From assembly GCA_009760855.2 (NCBI GenBank), contig WPIO01000028.1, positions 1,323,001-1,387,000 on the forward strand: a stretch of DNA of 64,000 nt, read 5' to 3'. The position numbers and the translations under genes are program-made. Source of the DNA: Cristatella mucedo. Taxonomy: Eukaryota > Bryozoa > Phylactolaemata > Cristatellidae. Shown here one piece after another: positions 38,562 through 50,192 of the stretch (position 1 is its first letter; the number at the start of each line of letters is the position of its first letter). The notes under the pieces were generated by a model, which was not told the DNA's origin, ran no database searches, and saw nothing but the letters and a program-made list of their open reading frames with translations.

Positions 38562-38623
38562 GATCGCTGAATGAAACAATTCCTGATATGTGAGATGATG
38601 GATTGAGTATGATCCACACCTTC

Positions 38624-38757
38624 CTGGTTTGGCTCAGGGGTAAGGAGCTCGCCTATGACGATATAAGTCGTGGGCTCGGGCCCAGAAGCACGTGTAAAGC
38701 TTCTCAATAGAGATTCGTTTTTCTAAGGGCGCCGGCACACGCGAATTAATTGCATTA
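38624..38757 (+). mobile_element. SINE S1, diverged copy
   Basis: Opposite in orientation to the S1 copy 60 bases upstream. Head CTGGTTTGGCTCAGGGGTAA, GTCGTGGGCTCGGGCCCAGA, tail CTCAATAGAGATTCG and GGGCGCCGGCACACGCGAAT. Confidence 0.75.
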
Positions 38758-39084
38758 TCCACAGAGGCGTCGGCGCTCGGGGACAAAGCTACAGATGGCG
38801 CCTCTTCCCTTGTCAAACATTGCTACAAAACAGCTCCACCACAGAGGAAATGCAAAAAACACGTTAGCAGGCGTATCGAGTCGAGAAAGTTTCATTAACT
38901 TAAGCACAGGTATAAGGTAAGGCAACCATCAACAGCTTTAACTTAGGTGAACTTGTCTGGCCTTGAACGCGGCAAACCGGTCTCTAGCAGTTTGAAAGTA
39001 AACATTTTCTAGTGTTTCTTTCTCTTTGCTTAACAAGGCCAAATCAGAGAGTCGATCTTGCTCCATTGATGCTCTCAGATAAGA

Positions 39085-39275
39085 CAGGATTATTTACAGC
39101 ATTTGATGGATCTTCGTGATTCGTTCTTCGTGTGCATGTACCTGCTTACACTATGCCTGCTGCTTGCGAATGCTACCACCCCATACATTTGGTAATGCTT
39201 TCTTTTTAGCATCTGTAAAGTGCCTAGAGAGAGATTCAGTTCTCTGGTGGCGCTATACAAATATTATCATTATTA
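39085..39275 (+). mobile_element. LINE A 3' UTR and tail fragment
   Basis: AGCATTTGATGGATCTTCGT through TTCGTGTGCATGTACCTGCT to AAAGTGCCTAGAGAGAGATT and GGCGCTATACAAATATTATC. Confidence 0.8.
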
Positions 39276-39312
39276 GATTGTGCTTGTTAACTACGTAGGC
39301 ATGAGAGGATAT

Positions 39313-39456
39313 ATAATTAATTCATTCATATAGCGCCCCAAGAGAAATTAATCTCTATTCAGGCGCTTTGAATATGCCTCGGGGGCTGGAGCCCACGACC
39401 TCAGCCGGACCTTGGTCGGGGCGAGCACCTTAACCGTTGGACAAAACCAGCTCGGC
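39313..39456 (-). mobile_element. SINE S1, full-length copy
   Basis: Best preserved tail and head on this strand: ATAGCGCCCCAAGAGAAATT, TCTCTATTCAGGCGC, GGAGCCCACGACCTCAGCCG, GGACCTTGGTCGGGGCGAGC, ending AACCAGCTCGGC. Confidence 0.88.
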
Positions 39457-39597
39457 GAAACTATCAACTGTGAAATTTCGACCATGCACAAATCCCTGGG
39501 ATATCCTATACTTTTTATTTAACTCACTGATGACTGTTGCTAATTTAAATTAATGCATTGAAATCTCCAATAGAGATATGAACCAAAAATGTTTCAG

Positions 39598-39720
39598 TGC
39601 AGTGACGATTCCCAGATTAGATGAGAGGTGCTTAAGAAGGACTTGGAGATCAATAGTATCAAACAGTGCCGAATGATCCAATGCAAAGCATTGTAAAGTA
39701 AAAAAAAAAGCTTAGGTCAG
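39598..39720 (-). pseudogene. LINE C-type reverse transcriptase fragment
   Basis: On the minus strand it reads ALDHSALFDTIDLQVLLKHL, matching motif A of the LINE C copy at 52030-52760 (AFDTIDHQILFECL). No other part of the element is nearby. Confidence 0.7.
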
Positions 39721-39775
39721 CTGATCCAATTTCATTATTGTGAGTAGACGGAGAGCCTTTGTTGCGAAAATCTGC

Positions 39776-39860
39776 TCACAGGGGGCAATAAAGGATTGCC
39801 TGTAGCAGGAATTTAACCCACGACCAGGGTCTTGAAGTACGAGCACGTTACTGAAGAACG
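39776..39860 (-). mobile_element. SINE S2, partial copy
   Basis: GGCAATAAAGGATTGCCTGT, ATTTAACCCACGACCAGGGT and GAAGTACGAGCACGTTACTG are the reverse of the S2 head and first part of the body. The 3' half is missing. Confidence 0.65.
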
Positions 39861-40804
39861 TCTAGCAAAGAGACTCTACCTAATACATTACAATTCTTAT
39901 GAATTCCATTAAAGTAAGCTACCTTTTTCCTTCTTACACATCACAACCAGTCGCACCGCCGTCACACTTGTCAGTACTACCCTTATAGTCGCCATCGTTA
40001 CCTTGGTTTGGGCAAGGCTTGCCCGCAAGAGGCAGCTCTGCACAGTCCCCGGATACTCCAAACGCTCACCATGTAGCTCTGGCTTTGACCCACACAAAAG
40101 TTACACGAGTCAAGTACACAGGTTGAAAGGATTGGGGGTGCAAGTAAAGGAAGCTTGTTAGGCGGGTCTGGCAGGCTCTGGGCTGGTTGAACAAGACGAG
40201 CGAGGCATCTCCGGTCGGCTTCTCTGGTCCTTGCAAGATGGGCAAACCAAGGTTCCCATTCTAACCCACTGATGTTGCAGCAGTTTCCTTCTATTATGCA
40301 TGCACATCTGGAAAGCAGTCGACCTTAACCAGTATCGGTATGCTGACCTGATGACTGGACCGTTTTCCTCAGCATAGGGAAGATAGCATTTCCTTCAAGC
40401 ACACATCTATGGCAAGCGGGGTGTCTTTCCACTTAGCTGCACATGCAGCGGTCACATCACTGAGGTGATGTAATTCAATGCTATGACGTGACTGTGGTAC
40501 CTTGCTTCTTTCAGCCCATGACGAAGCGCCATAAAGCACACCAACGTCTCAGCAGCCGGCTGCCTGCTGACTATAGCCTAATGGGTACCTTCCCCGACTC
40601 TGGGAGCACAAGGTCACAAAGCATCGGCATGGGCCACAGTGGGCAGCAAGGATACGAAGGCTGGCTGCTGTCGCGCCGAAGCACCTGCTGTCTGCTCAGG
40701 TACAGGCTGACGCTTATAGGAGCACGGCCACCAAGCTAGAAGAATTAAACCAGTCATGACGCACTCCATCTCGTACGCACAGTAGCAGCTAAGTATATTC
40801 ATTC

Positions 40805-41510
40805 ATGCCTTGTCTTGGTTGCTGCAAACCCCTTTATTCAGGACTCCAGGCCCGAGCCTTTAATCGGCTGCAACTGGTGCCATACTCAGCAGCTCGTCTG
40901 GACCGCTTCTGTCTAACTTCACCGGCTCCCTTTCAAGTATCGAATCGATTCGAAGACATTCTTGGCGTGCATATCACATCAATCGCTTGCAACAGCCAAC
41001 CTATCCGGCGTTCTTGTTTCTCCTGGGTGCTCCGGCACCGTCTGCTCCCCGGTGTATTGCAGTCTCGTCCATCGTCGCCCTAAATCGAAGTCTTTTGATG
41101 ACTAGGTCTTCAGTTCGTATGCATCAAAAGCCTGTAACTATATTCTGACGTCAGTCAAAAGCTGATTTGACTTTGAATCGAACAATACAATTAAAAATTC
41201 CGAGTGAACGTGCGTGTTTGCTATTCCTGCTTGCTTTGCTTGCAAACTCGTGCATGACTGAGCGAATATTACTAACCAGTAGCCCCGTGCGTCTTTGGTA
41301 GCTTTGCACAATAGCCTGATGCTTGCGTGTATTTTGCGTCTTTATCTAAGCACGGTACTTTCGTGCTCTTGCATGCTTGAGTAAATGCCGTATCTGAACT
41401 GTCATCCATTCTTGGTTTTTGCTTCTCTTACAGTAAGCTGTAAAGTGCTTGTATAGAGAATTGGTTCGCTTAGGGGCTATGCAACCAACTTATTATTATA
41501 CCCGATCTGG
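40805..41510 (+). pseudogene. LINE D-like 3' portion
   Basis: Decayed reverse transcriptase end (FNRLQLVPYSAARL) and 3' UTR ending GTAAAGTGCTTGTATAGAGA, ATTGGTTCGCTTAGGGGCTA, TTATTATTATA. Related in layout to 35226-35970 but strongly diverged. Confidence 0.6.
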
Positions 41511-41566
41511 TTAAGAGAAGGAAAAACGGTTTAGTTGCAAAATTCTGGAATGCTCGACGAATTGGG

Positions 41567-42558
41567 ATAATAAAAATAATGCACTTGGTAAAGCACGTAC
41601 AGAGAGCTCAACCTCTTTCTTGGCACTTTACATTTGCTGTAAACGAAGCACGATCTAATGGTTAGTGGTAGCATGCTCAATAAACAACAGGAATAACATG
41701 GTTAGGGGTGACATGCACAGGGTCAGCATGCAAGTACGGTTAGTGGCAGCATGCACAGTGTCAGCATGCATAAGCACATAAAGCACGAATCGCAGGGATC
41801 CAATAAATGCTGTGACAAATAGGTGCGTTTTTAGTTTCTTTTTTAATGTGTACAAATCAGGAGATGTTGTGACGCAAGTCGGGAGTGAGTTCCAGGCTTT
41901 GGGAGCATGCGAACTAAATGCACGGTCTCCAAAGGATATACTATTTGTACGGGGTATACGTAAACAGACTCCGAAAAGCGGATGGTACGCTGCTTAGCTT
42001 GATGGGGCAGTAGATTTGATAGGTAGGCTGGAGCCAAAGAGTGAAGGGCCCTAAAAGTGAGCGACCAAACCTTGAAATCGATGCGTTGCTTTACTGGGAG
42101 CCAATGCAGGTCGGCGAGAAGTGGTGAGATACGGCAACTGCAACGCTCACGACATCGAGCCTAGGTGCAAAGTTTTGCACCAGCTGCAAGCGCCTGAGTG
42201 TACAGGCCGGTAGACAAGCAAGCAGTGAGTTACAGAAGTCAAGACGGGATGTCACAAATGCATGGACAATTTTAGATGTGGTATCCCTGTCCAAACAAGC
42301 CCGAATTTAAGCAATCTTATCTAGCTGAAAGTTGACAGACTTGACTGTGGAGCTGATATTGTCTTCTAATGAAAGATCACTTTGGAACATGACACCTAGA
42401 TTTCGTGCAGATTCAGTGGGAGGTATGCTGGCAGAGCCGATTATGAGCGTTAACCTTTTCAATTTCTGAGTCACAATTGGTTTGCCCATAACTAATAAGT
42501 TGGTTTTATCATCAATTGATTGAGGAAAGTTTGCTGCAATCCATGCGTGGATGTAATG
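41567..42558 (-). pseudogene. LINE A, 3' half, fairly intact
   Basis: On the minus strand: MGKPIVTQKLKRLTLIIGSA, TESARNLGVMFQSDLSLEDN, MDRDTTSKIVHAFVTSRLDF, CNSLLACLPACTLRRLQLVQ, then GSRLPVKQRIDFKV-like and SVYVYP-type tails. It covers the C-terminal third of the second open frame plus the 3' UTR. The tail at the low end reads AGTGCCAAGAAAG...CTCTCTG in reverse complement. Several breaks remain. Confidence 0.87.
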
Positions 42559-43024
42559 GCCAACTTCGGGGACAGATACACATTTGTGCTAGATAAAGTT
42601 TTTATATGGCTAGATTTTTTATGCTGCCATTTACTCCTGATACTAGCTGCGTTTGATGAAGGCACACTCGAATCGCTTCCTGGAGGCCAGGCTTAATTCT
42701 TGGATTTAATGTTTTAGCAGACTACAGATCAAACTTTTCTAAAATCCAATATGAGATTAGTAAGTTTCAGTCTCCTAGGAATATTAATAATATTAATACA
42801 ACATTTTGCAGCAGCCCAATGCATCTCTTTCTAGGTACTTGAGAATTTCTGAAACGGAAGCAATACTATCCACGAGCAGTCTCAACAACGAGAGTGCTTG
42901 GCTATTGTACAGTGTGCCTTACTAGCTGGGTGTCCGCGTGGTGAAATTGCTTGCAAGGTTTCCCCGGTATCTTGCTTGTAATTTTGGAGATATAATAGGG
43001 AAGTCTAAAAATTTTAATAAAGGA

Positions 43025-45345
43025 GTTTACCGAGTTCCTCGCTAAAATACTTGCATGTGACAGGCCATTAATGATTGCTGAAGACTTTAATATTCACGAT
43101 GACAACCCTATAAGCAGCCAGGTCCGCTCATTTCTTGACTGTCTGGACAATTTTTGCTTGGTCCAACACGTTAATTACACCACCCATTTCGATGGCCATA
43201 TCCTAGATCTCGTGATCACCAACGATATCAGCCCCTCTGACCTTGTGGTGTACCCTCTGACCCTCTCGGATCATTGTTCGTTCTCGTTTACTGTTCCTGC
43301 TCCCCTGTACGTACAGTGTAATGTAACTTACCTTACAAAGCATTGACATAGACACATTTTTTAAACCTATTTTTGAGGCAGGTCTTCTTGATCTGCACCC
43401 AGACTCGACCGACAGCCTCGATACCCTCACTGATGCAGTGAACATGACACTTAAGAGTGCTCTTGACAAGCATGCCCTCGTTAATTCTATCCGTGTACAG
43501 AGTCGTGGAAATTCCTTTCAATTCACAAAAAATCTTATAAAGATGCGCCTAGTTAAGCGCAGGCTTTAACGTCGTTTTAAGAAATTGGGTGTCTGATGCT
43601 AATCTAGTCAATTTCCAAGATTTCCTTCGAGTTGTCACCTGGAAGCTTAAAAAGGCCACGGCGTCATTTTCCCCTCGAAAACTGAATTCCTGCCATTCTG
43701 ACTCAAAAAAGATTTGTAAGACGGTAACCATTTTACTGGCCAATGCTGAGAGGTCTGACTCCCCAGATATTAACGGCTCAGCCGAAAAGTTATTGGCCTT
43801 CTTTACTGAAAAAATTGTGCACATTCGTGCTTCCATTAAGCCCCCTCTGAGTAAAGTAATTGTGAAATCGCAACCTGTGACCTTCCTTAAAAGGTTCTCC
43901 GAGGTTTCTGCATGCGATGTGGCTAACTTATTCAGGTGTAGCAAAAAGAGCTCGTCTCCTGAAGACCCTATACCTTCATCTCTGTGGTCTTCACTGCCAG
44001 ACCAACTTAGCCCCGCCATAACCGAGATTTTAAATGTTTCTTTGGTTAAAGGGGTCGTCCCCAAGTCCTTCAAATCTGCAATCGTTAGACCCATACTTAA
44101 AAAGCCTGTATTAGATACAGAGGTCCTTGCAAACTATCGACTAGTTTCCCTTCTTCTTTTCTTTTGTCAAAGATTTTTGAAAAAAAATGTCGCTAAGCAA
44201 CTGGTATCACATATTGAAAAGAATGAAACTTCAGAGACATTTGAATCGGGGTTCAAGAGCCCACTCCACTGAAACTGCTCTCCTCCGTGTTAACAATGAC
44301 ATTCTATGCGTCAACGATGACGGGAATGTCACTGCCCTGGCTCTGCTAGATCTATCAGCTGCCTTCGATACCATTGATCACGATGTCCTACTTGAACGAT
44401 TGAGAACAACGATTGGTCTGGCAGGCAAGGCACTGGCGTGGTTTAAATCGTGGCTGTCTGATCATGTTCAATCCGTGTCGTGTGGGGGTCAGGTTTCACC
44501 CACGAGACCGGTCACCTGTGGAGTCTCTTAAGGGTCTGTCCTCCGTTCATTGTTCTTCTTCATTTATACTCAACCTCTGGGAAAAATGATTAAGGCCCAT
44601 GGAATAGGATATCACTTTTATGCTGACAATACAATGAAGACAAGGAGCTGTCTTCCATGGTGGCTTGAAAAAAATTAACTTGCTCCTTAGTTCTGTCTCG
44701 GCTTGATTAATGTAATTCCCTTTTGGCTGGGCTACCAAGAAAGCAACTCGGCCGCTGTAAATGGCCATGAATATGGCTGCAAGGCTAGTTTTCAAGTCCC
44801 AGAGGTTTGACCACATGTCTACTTTGCTAAAAGAGCTAGAATCGCTGTCGGTTGATCAACGGATACAGAGCGGAGTTCTTACTCTGACCCACAAGGCCCT
44901 CCATGGCTTGGCTCCTCCTTACCTAGCTTATCTGCTGCACCAGTTTCAGGCTCTTCGTGCCCTAAGGTTCTGCATTGGCAATACATTAGCTGTTCTATTC
45001 ATCTGTTGGCGACAGAAGCCTTAGCTCGGCAGGTCCTAGACAGTGGAGCTCGCTTCCACAATTCTAACGAAACGGCAACTACTCTCCTGCTGCCGACTAT
45101 GGCTCATCCTTTCCAGCCGTACTGAGCTGCTGCTTCCACGCTACTCACTACCTCAAGTGCTCTCCTGACTCTGCTATCCTTCCCACTTTCTCTTAGTAGC
45201 GTGAGATCACGTCTGTTGGCTACCGAGTGCATACCGAAAACCGCTTAGGCTGTGAGTTCGCTATACAAATCTCTACTGTGTAACACCCAGATAGTCTTTA
45301 TGGCTCTGTGGAGTTACAGACGAATATACATTACATTACATTTCA
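43025..45345 (+). pseudogene. LINE family B, longest copy (endonuclease plus reverse transcriptase)
   Basis: Best copy of family B. The endonuclease part near 43068-43330 shows AEDFNIHDDN, HILDLVITND and LSDHCSFSF (endonuclease/phosphatase-fold motifs). A linker follows (LVNFQDFLRVVTWKL). The reverse transcriptase region has IVRPILKKPVLDTE, STETALLRVNNDILC, LLDLSAAFDTIDHDVLLERL (motif A) and WFKSWLSDHVQSVSC, then a break at about 44530 just before the motif B region. The catalytic loop reads HFYADNT near 44615 and is followed by a deletion to the C-terminal MAMNMAARLVFKSQRFDH and LTHKALHGLAPPYLAYLL. The 3' end is ATACATTACATTACATTTC, a short ATTAC repeat like the repeated ends of L2-clade elements. 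Frameshifts at about 43340, 43590 and 44260, plus the deletion, make it inactive. Confidence 0.9.
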
Positions 45346-46360
45346 TAAATAAAGATTTATCTTATGATAGTGATTTAAAATTAACTTGAATCAGCGAGTA
45401 AGATAAATAATGGTAATGATAATGATAATAATACATTTGATGGAAAATTATCTGGACCCGCTAGGGCTACTCTCGTCAAGGATTTGCACTGCTGTGAGAT
45501 ATTATAATGGAGATTAGCGGAGTATCTGATCGATCAGCTTAAGCCGACCCGTATGAGAACAAGTGGTAATTCACTCGTCAACGTTCAAAATTCACCATCA
45601 GCTGGCACAAACAATGTCAACTTATTGGCTATTCAAAAATGCACGGAAAATCTTTGCAGATCGCTGGACGCCGTAGGTCTTGTCTAATATTTCGGATGTG
45701 GTATGTGCTTCGAATACATTGCTTTCAACGAGTTAGTTAGCAGCAATGAAATAATTACCGTCGTCGTTGAATGTGAGTCTGCAGTGAGAAAAGAGGAAAC
45801 GTCAGATAAATTAGTAGTCCGTCATCGTCATTGTCATCGTATTGGTAAACTGCTAATTAGGGCTCACATAACGTAGCTTGTCCAATTTTACAGACAGAGC
45901 GATGCTCGTGACAGTTAGGTTACCGGATTATTCTACCGAATTCAGTAAGATCTCAGTGGATGACATAGAAAAGGTCTTTACTTGCAAAGCTTAAGCACGA
46001 CCAATATTATACGTCACGTGGTCGCGGCCTGGTCAAGCGCGTAAGGCACCTTCGTTTCTTATTCACAGTGTAAATAGCTTTTATGTTTATCTTATGCTAT
46101 TTGGGTATGTACGGATGTGCATATGTACCCATGTCACGTGTATCCGTCTAATTGTCACATTCATCGACTAGTCAATGCTAAACCTGACTCACTGATAACG
46201 ACTAAACTACGTGTTTAGTTTCTATATCTATCATACCGCCCTATTCAGGCTATGGCGAAACAAACTTAACATTCCGACGACGTATGCACCGTCAAGCTAA
46301 TACCTGTATACTAACTATGCTAACTCAACGCGGCTACCGAGAGTAAAGTAAAGAAAAGGC
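45346..46360. other. Intergenic stretch without recognised gene
   Basis: AT-rich, with a short (TAATGA)n-like run near 45408. A weak S2-like head echo occurs near 46021 (GTCGCGGCCTGGTCAAGCG). Nothing else supported. Confidence 0.4.
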
Positions 46361-46513
46361 TAGCTGATCAAACAGCCTCATTTATGTAGCGGCAGATGAG
46401 CGTTAGCGGCTATCAACTCACTTGCAGTGGGCTACAAAGGATCGCCAACTGCAGCACTCAAAACGACGACCTGGATCGTGAAGAGTGAGCATCTAACCTC
46501 AGGGGTACAACCA
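46361..46513 (-). mobile_element. SINE S2, full-length copy
   Basis: In reverse: AACAGCCTCATTTATGTAGC, GGCTATCAACTCACTTGCAG, ACAAAGGATCGCC, CGACCTGGATCGTGAAGAGT, GAGCATCTAACCTCAGGGGT. Confidence 0.8.
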
Positions 46514-47072
46514 GGCCTAGGGTTGAGATCGTCGAGAATGGATGATCGCTAAATCAGACGGTCACCCAATAATTGCCGTCATCCATAAATTCCTTTTTAG
46601 GGATACATACTCCGAAAGGCTTCGCGGAAGTATTTTTACCCTGACTTTAGATTGCCCAACGCATCCGATTACATCAATTAAACCATTAAGCGATTAGTCA
46701 AGCCATTAGAAAACCAGTCCTTAAAGCCGGTGGCGATGTGGCACCAACATGCTTTTATCATGAAGGAATTTGTCTGCTTTATAGTGGTTATGAAAATTTG
46801 GCCAAGTTAATTGCATCAATTAAACCATGAGGCATTTTCATCCGTTGCTTTCGTGTAAACACCTTATGCTATTCTGGCAATGGTCAAGTAACTTCTTATC
46901 TAATCGCAAGTATTAAGGAGAAACTTACGTTAACATCTTAAAAGAAAAATATAGTAGGTCAGTTATTCCCATTTTAATGCTGCATATGTAAAACGTCATT
47001 CTCGGCTTTCATTAGCTGCGGAATCATGAAAGATTCTATAATTATAAAAAGAATACACACATGTTACAAGTT

Positions 47073-47198
47073 GTCAGAATGGCCGAGTGGTCTAAGGCGC
47101 CAGACTCAAGGCAACTTACCTTGTAAAACAGTTACGCAAGGGTTTACGGGCGTTCTGGTCCTCGTAAGAGGGCGTGGGTTCAAATCCCACTTCTGACA
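47073..47198 (+). tRNA. tRNA-Leu (CAA), intron-containing, copy 1
   Basis: The acceptor stem GTCAGAA (47073-47079) pairs with TTCTGAC (47191-47197), with discriminator A at 47198. The A box TGGCCGAGTGG, a long variable arm typical of Leu, and the B box GGGTTCAAATCCC are all present. The anticodon CAA is at 47107-47109. A 42-nt intron (about 47111-47152) lies one base 3' of the anticodon, the standard place and a usual trait of animal tRNA-Leu(CAA). TTTTTT at 47202-47207 is the Pol III terminator. Confidence 0.96.
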
Positions 47199-47201
47199 AA
47201 G

Positions 47202-47207
47202 TTTTTT
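47202..47207 (+). terminator. Pol III terminator of tRNA-Leu copy 1
   Basis: Run of six T starting four bases after the tRNA end. Confidence 0.85.
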
Positions 47208-47998
47208 CTACTAATACAGTCATGGCTCAATGTCTGTTTCTGTTTATTTAAAGCGTTTAAAACGTGATTAAAAGCTGTCTGTGGCTGCTATGGAAGTGTA
47301 TTAATAAGAACATATTTGAGCAAGTTTCAACTGCGTGCAAATGTAAAAGTCCAAATTGAAATCAATTCAAACTAGTGACTATTAAAATGAATTCAGAAAT
47401 ACAAAAATATTTTTTCCCGAGTAGCATCTTCCCGTGCAGCGTTTGTGACCAGTAGAAACTTGACGTTCACCTCAAAGCAACGGCAAAGTTTGCTGTCACT
47501 GTGCTACTGTTCGGGAAAAGAAGCGCTGACAATTCATCTGCACTTTTCGTGCTAAAAAATTTCTCAATGATTACATTTTTTAGATATTTCGAACAATTGT
47601 AACTTCTCTAAACTATTTAAGTAGAACCGCATATATAAAGTGAGTATTGATGAGTGGTCTCTGTGTGCAGAGGCTTCTCGGCGTATTGGAGCTCCATGAA
47701 AGCTCTTGACGCTCATGTGGTTATGAAATAATGGCCAAGTTTCATCAATTAAAGGACGAGGCATTTTCATCCGTTGCTTTCGTGTAAACACATTATGCAA
47801 TTCTGGCAGCGGTCTAATAACTTCTTATTTAATCGCAAGTATTAAGGAGAAACTTATATGAACATCATAAAAAATATTGTTCGTCAGTTATTCCCATTTT
47901 TAATGTTATTGGAGATTAAACCTCATTCTCGGCTTTCATTAACTGCGGAATCATGAAAGATTGTGTAATTATAACAAAAATACAAACTAAAACAAGTT

Positions 47999-48123
47999 GT
48001 CAGAATGGCCGAGTGGTCTAAGGCGCCAGACTCAAGGTACCTTACCTTGCGAATCGGTTAAGCAAGGGTTGTGGGCGTTCTGGTCCTCGTAAGAGGGCGT
48101 GGGTTCAAATCCCACTTCTGACA
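47999..48123 (+). tRNA. tRNA-Leu (CAA), intron-containing, copy 2
   Basis: The mature part is identical to copy 1. Anticodon CAA is at 48033-48035. The intron (about 48037-48077, 41 nt) differs from copy 1 at many positions. TTTTT at 48129-48133 is the likely terminator. It lies 926 bases downstream of copy 1 within the duplicated segment. Confidence 0.96.
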
Positions 48124-48583
48124 AAATATTTTTCAATGAAACTCTGGTAAAACTGAATGTTAAAATCGCACATAACGAGGAAGGAAGCAAAATTTTTGCA
48201 AGCAGAACCGAAATGAGGTCAGAGCAATCTGTATTCAAGGAAGACTAGGTACCCGGGGAGGGGATAGAATACTGCTGCAATTGGCAACTTGCTGTCGAAG
48301 TGACTGAAAAAGATTACTTAAGAAGACTGCATGTGCGACGAATTTCAGGCAGAGAGAGTTGCTGTGGCGGCGGAAGCTTCGTCTGTACATTAGGTTAGGA
48401 CCGGTTGATTGGACGATGGCTGCTAAATGCCTCTTTCCGGCAGTGGTGAGGCACCGCTGCAGTCGGAACATAACCACAAAAGAAACAGACTTGAAGGCGA
48501 GCAGGTGGTACAGCAACAACGAAACTGGCAGAAACGCTCAAACAGTCAGCACTGACTGAAGAGTCAGTCATTCGTGAGGAGCG

Positions 48584-48654
48584 GAGCTCGCTCGGAGCTC
48601 GGAGCTCGGAGCTCGGAGCTCGGAGCTCGGAGCTCGGAGCCCGGAGCTCGGAGA
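48584..48654. repeat. 7-bp tandem repeat (GCTCGGA)n
   Basis: About nine copies of GCTCGGA in a row, with one GCCCGGA variant near 48640, followed by a short GAGACA run. Confidence 0.92.
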
Positions 48655-49780
48655 GACAGAGAGACAGAGCGGGGCTCGGCGTGTCACGGAGCAAAATAGG
48701 GACATGTCGTCTGGCTTTGCCCACCGCAGTTGCTGCCGTCTGCCTGATTAGTGCTGTCTCGACGAGGCGGCATTCATGAAGCCAGTCAGAGCACTTCTGC
48801 CAATGCTGATATGTGACTAATGGTCGCAGTTGCCGGAAATCGTTAGACGGGTCTTTTGAGCAGAGCCCGAGAGTAGACCCCCTTCATTTATTGTGATGCC
48901 CTCTCAGTCGCGTTGAAAAGGATGTGGCTTCGATAGCTGTGGCTGTGCCAGCTGAGTCGCCGAGTGATCGCTAACGGAGAGCAAGGCACAGAAAAAGAGG
49001 TGATGGGAATACACAAAAGCTGGTCGTCACGAGGTGACATTCAGATGCGGTTTCTCGGCTGTAGTATGTCCAGCTGATTGCGGTTGCCAGGATTGAATGA
49101 TCAGGCACTCTGATAAGGCAACGCTGGTGTCAAGTGTGAGAGGATCCTCACAGTCAAGGAATGCCTACTTGTATACTTGCAAGTGAATAAGCGCAGTTGC
49201 ATGGGCGAGTGCGAAGCTAACGTCCCTCGCCGATATAATCAATGTCAGGCTAATTGGTCACAGCCAGTCCTGGAGCTGCAGCTAATACGAAGCGACAGGT
49301 CTTGCCAGCCAGAGAAACTGCCCCAGCAGGAAAGTCAGCGGCCTGTCTCGTCACCTTTGAGCACAGGTGACGGACATGGCGGCCAAAAATGCGTTGACCG
49401 ATTGGTCAGGATGTCTGGATTAACACGGATTGCCGGTGACTAGTTGAAGACTGCTTTATAGCTGCCTGTAGCCCTGTCAACTAACAGATCGACATCACTT
49501 TGTTAGAATGCTTGTCAGATGGATAACTCGATGCTCCCGATATGATCATTTAATATCAAGAGTGTAAATGCAAATAGTGAAAAAAGGAATGAGTTAAGAG
49601 AAGTGTTGGTCCAGCTCGAACGGTGGGAGAAATGTGAGTGGTGAGGGGTAAGGAGCTGGCCGTCAGGTAGTCAGCGTGATGATGCCACACTCGGAGTGGC
49701 AAAGCTACAAGGCAGGCTAGTGCAAGTCCATGAAGCTACTTGTGAGCCAGTGAGAGACAGTGGGACACGGAAAGACAGAA
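48655..49780. other. Intergenic stretch without recognised gene
   Basis: An 88-codon frame at 49177-49443 has no recognisable motif or splice context. Nothing else supported. Confidence 0.4.
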
Positions 49781-49782
49781 AG

Positions 49783-49786
<4 letters not shown>

Positions 49787-49861
<75 letters not shown>

Positions 49862-49910
49862 CAGGCAGACAGAGACGAACAGGCAGACAGACAGAGAGGG
49901 AGAGAGAGAG

Positions 49911-49973
<63 letters not shown>

Positions 49974-50046
49974 CAGACAGACAGACAGACACAGACACAT
50001 AGAGAGACAGAGAGAGGAACATATAGTGAGAAAGAGACAGACGGAT

Positions 50047-50122
<76 letters not shown>

Positions 50123-50192
50123 ACACACACACATAGAGAGATAAAGAGAAAAACACATAGAGAAAAAGAGAGAGAAAGGGGGAGAGGGAGAG
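49787..50192. repeat. (AG)n / (ACAG)n composite microsatellite
   Basis: About 400 bases of purine-rich AG arrays with ACAG interruptions (for example 49969-50000) and an (AC)n run at 50119-50131. It mirrors in type the CT block at 24306-24812. The Ser-Leu frames on the other strand are artefacts. Confidence 0.96.

Larger units (their letters stand above)
46784..48123. repeat. Tandem segmental duplication carrying tRNA-Leu
   Basis: A unit of about 410-415 bp is present at 46784-47198 and again at 47717-48123. Shared blocks include GGCATTTTCATCCGTTGCTT, TCGCAAGTATTAAGGAGAAA, TTCTCGGCTTTCATTA and TGCGGAATCATGAAAGATT, upstream of each tRNA. The flanks have diverged by many substitutions and small indels, the mature tRNA parts not at all. 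Confidence 0.88.

Noticed and set aside
48359-48724. Frames with SELRAPSSELRAP repeat
   Set aside because: Translation of the 7-bp GCTCGGA tandem repeat.
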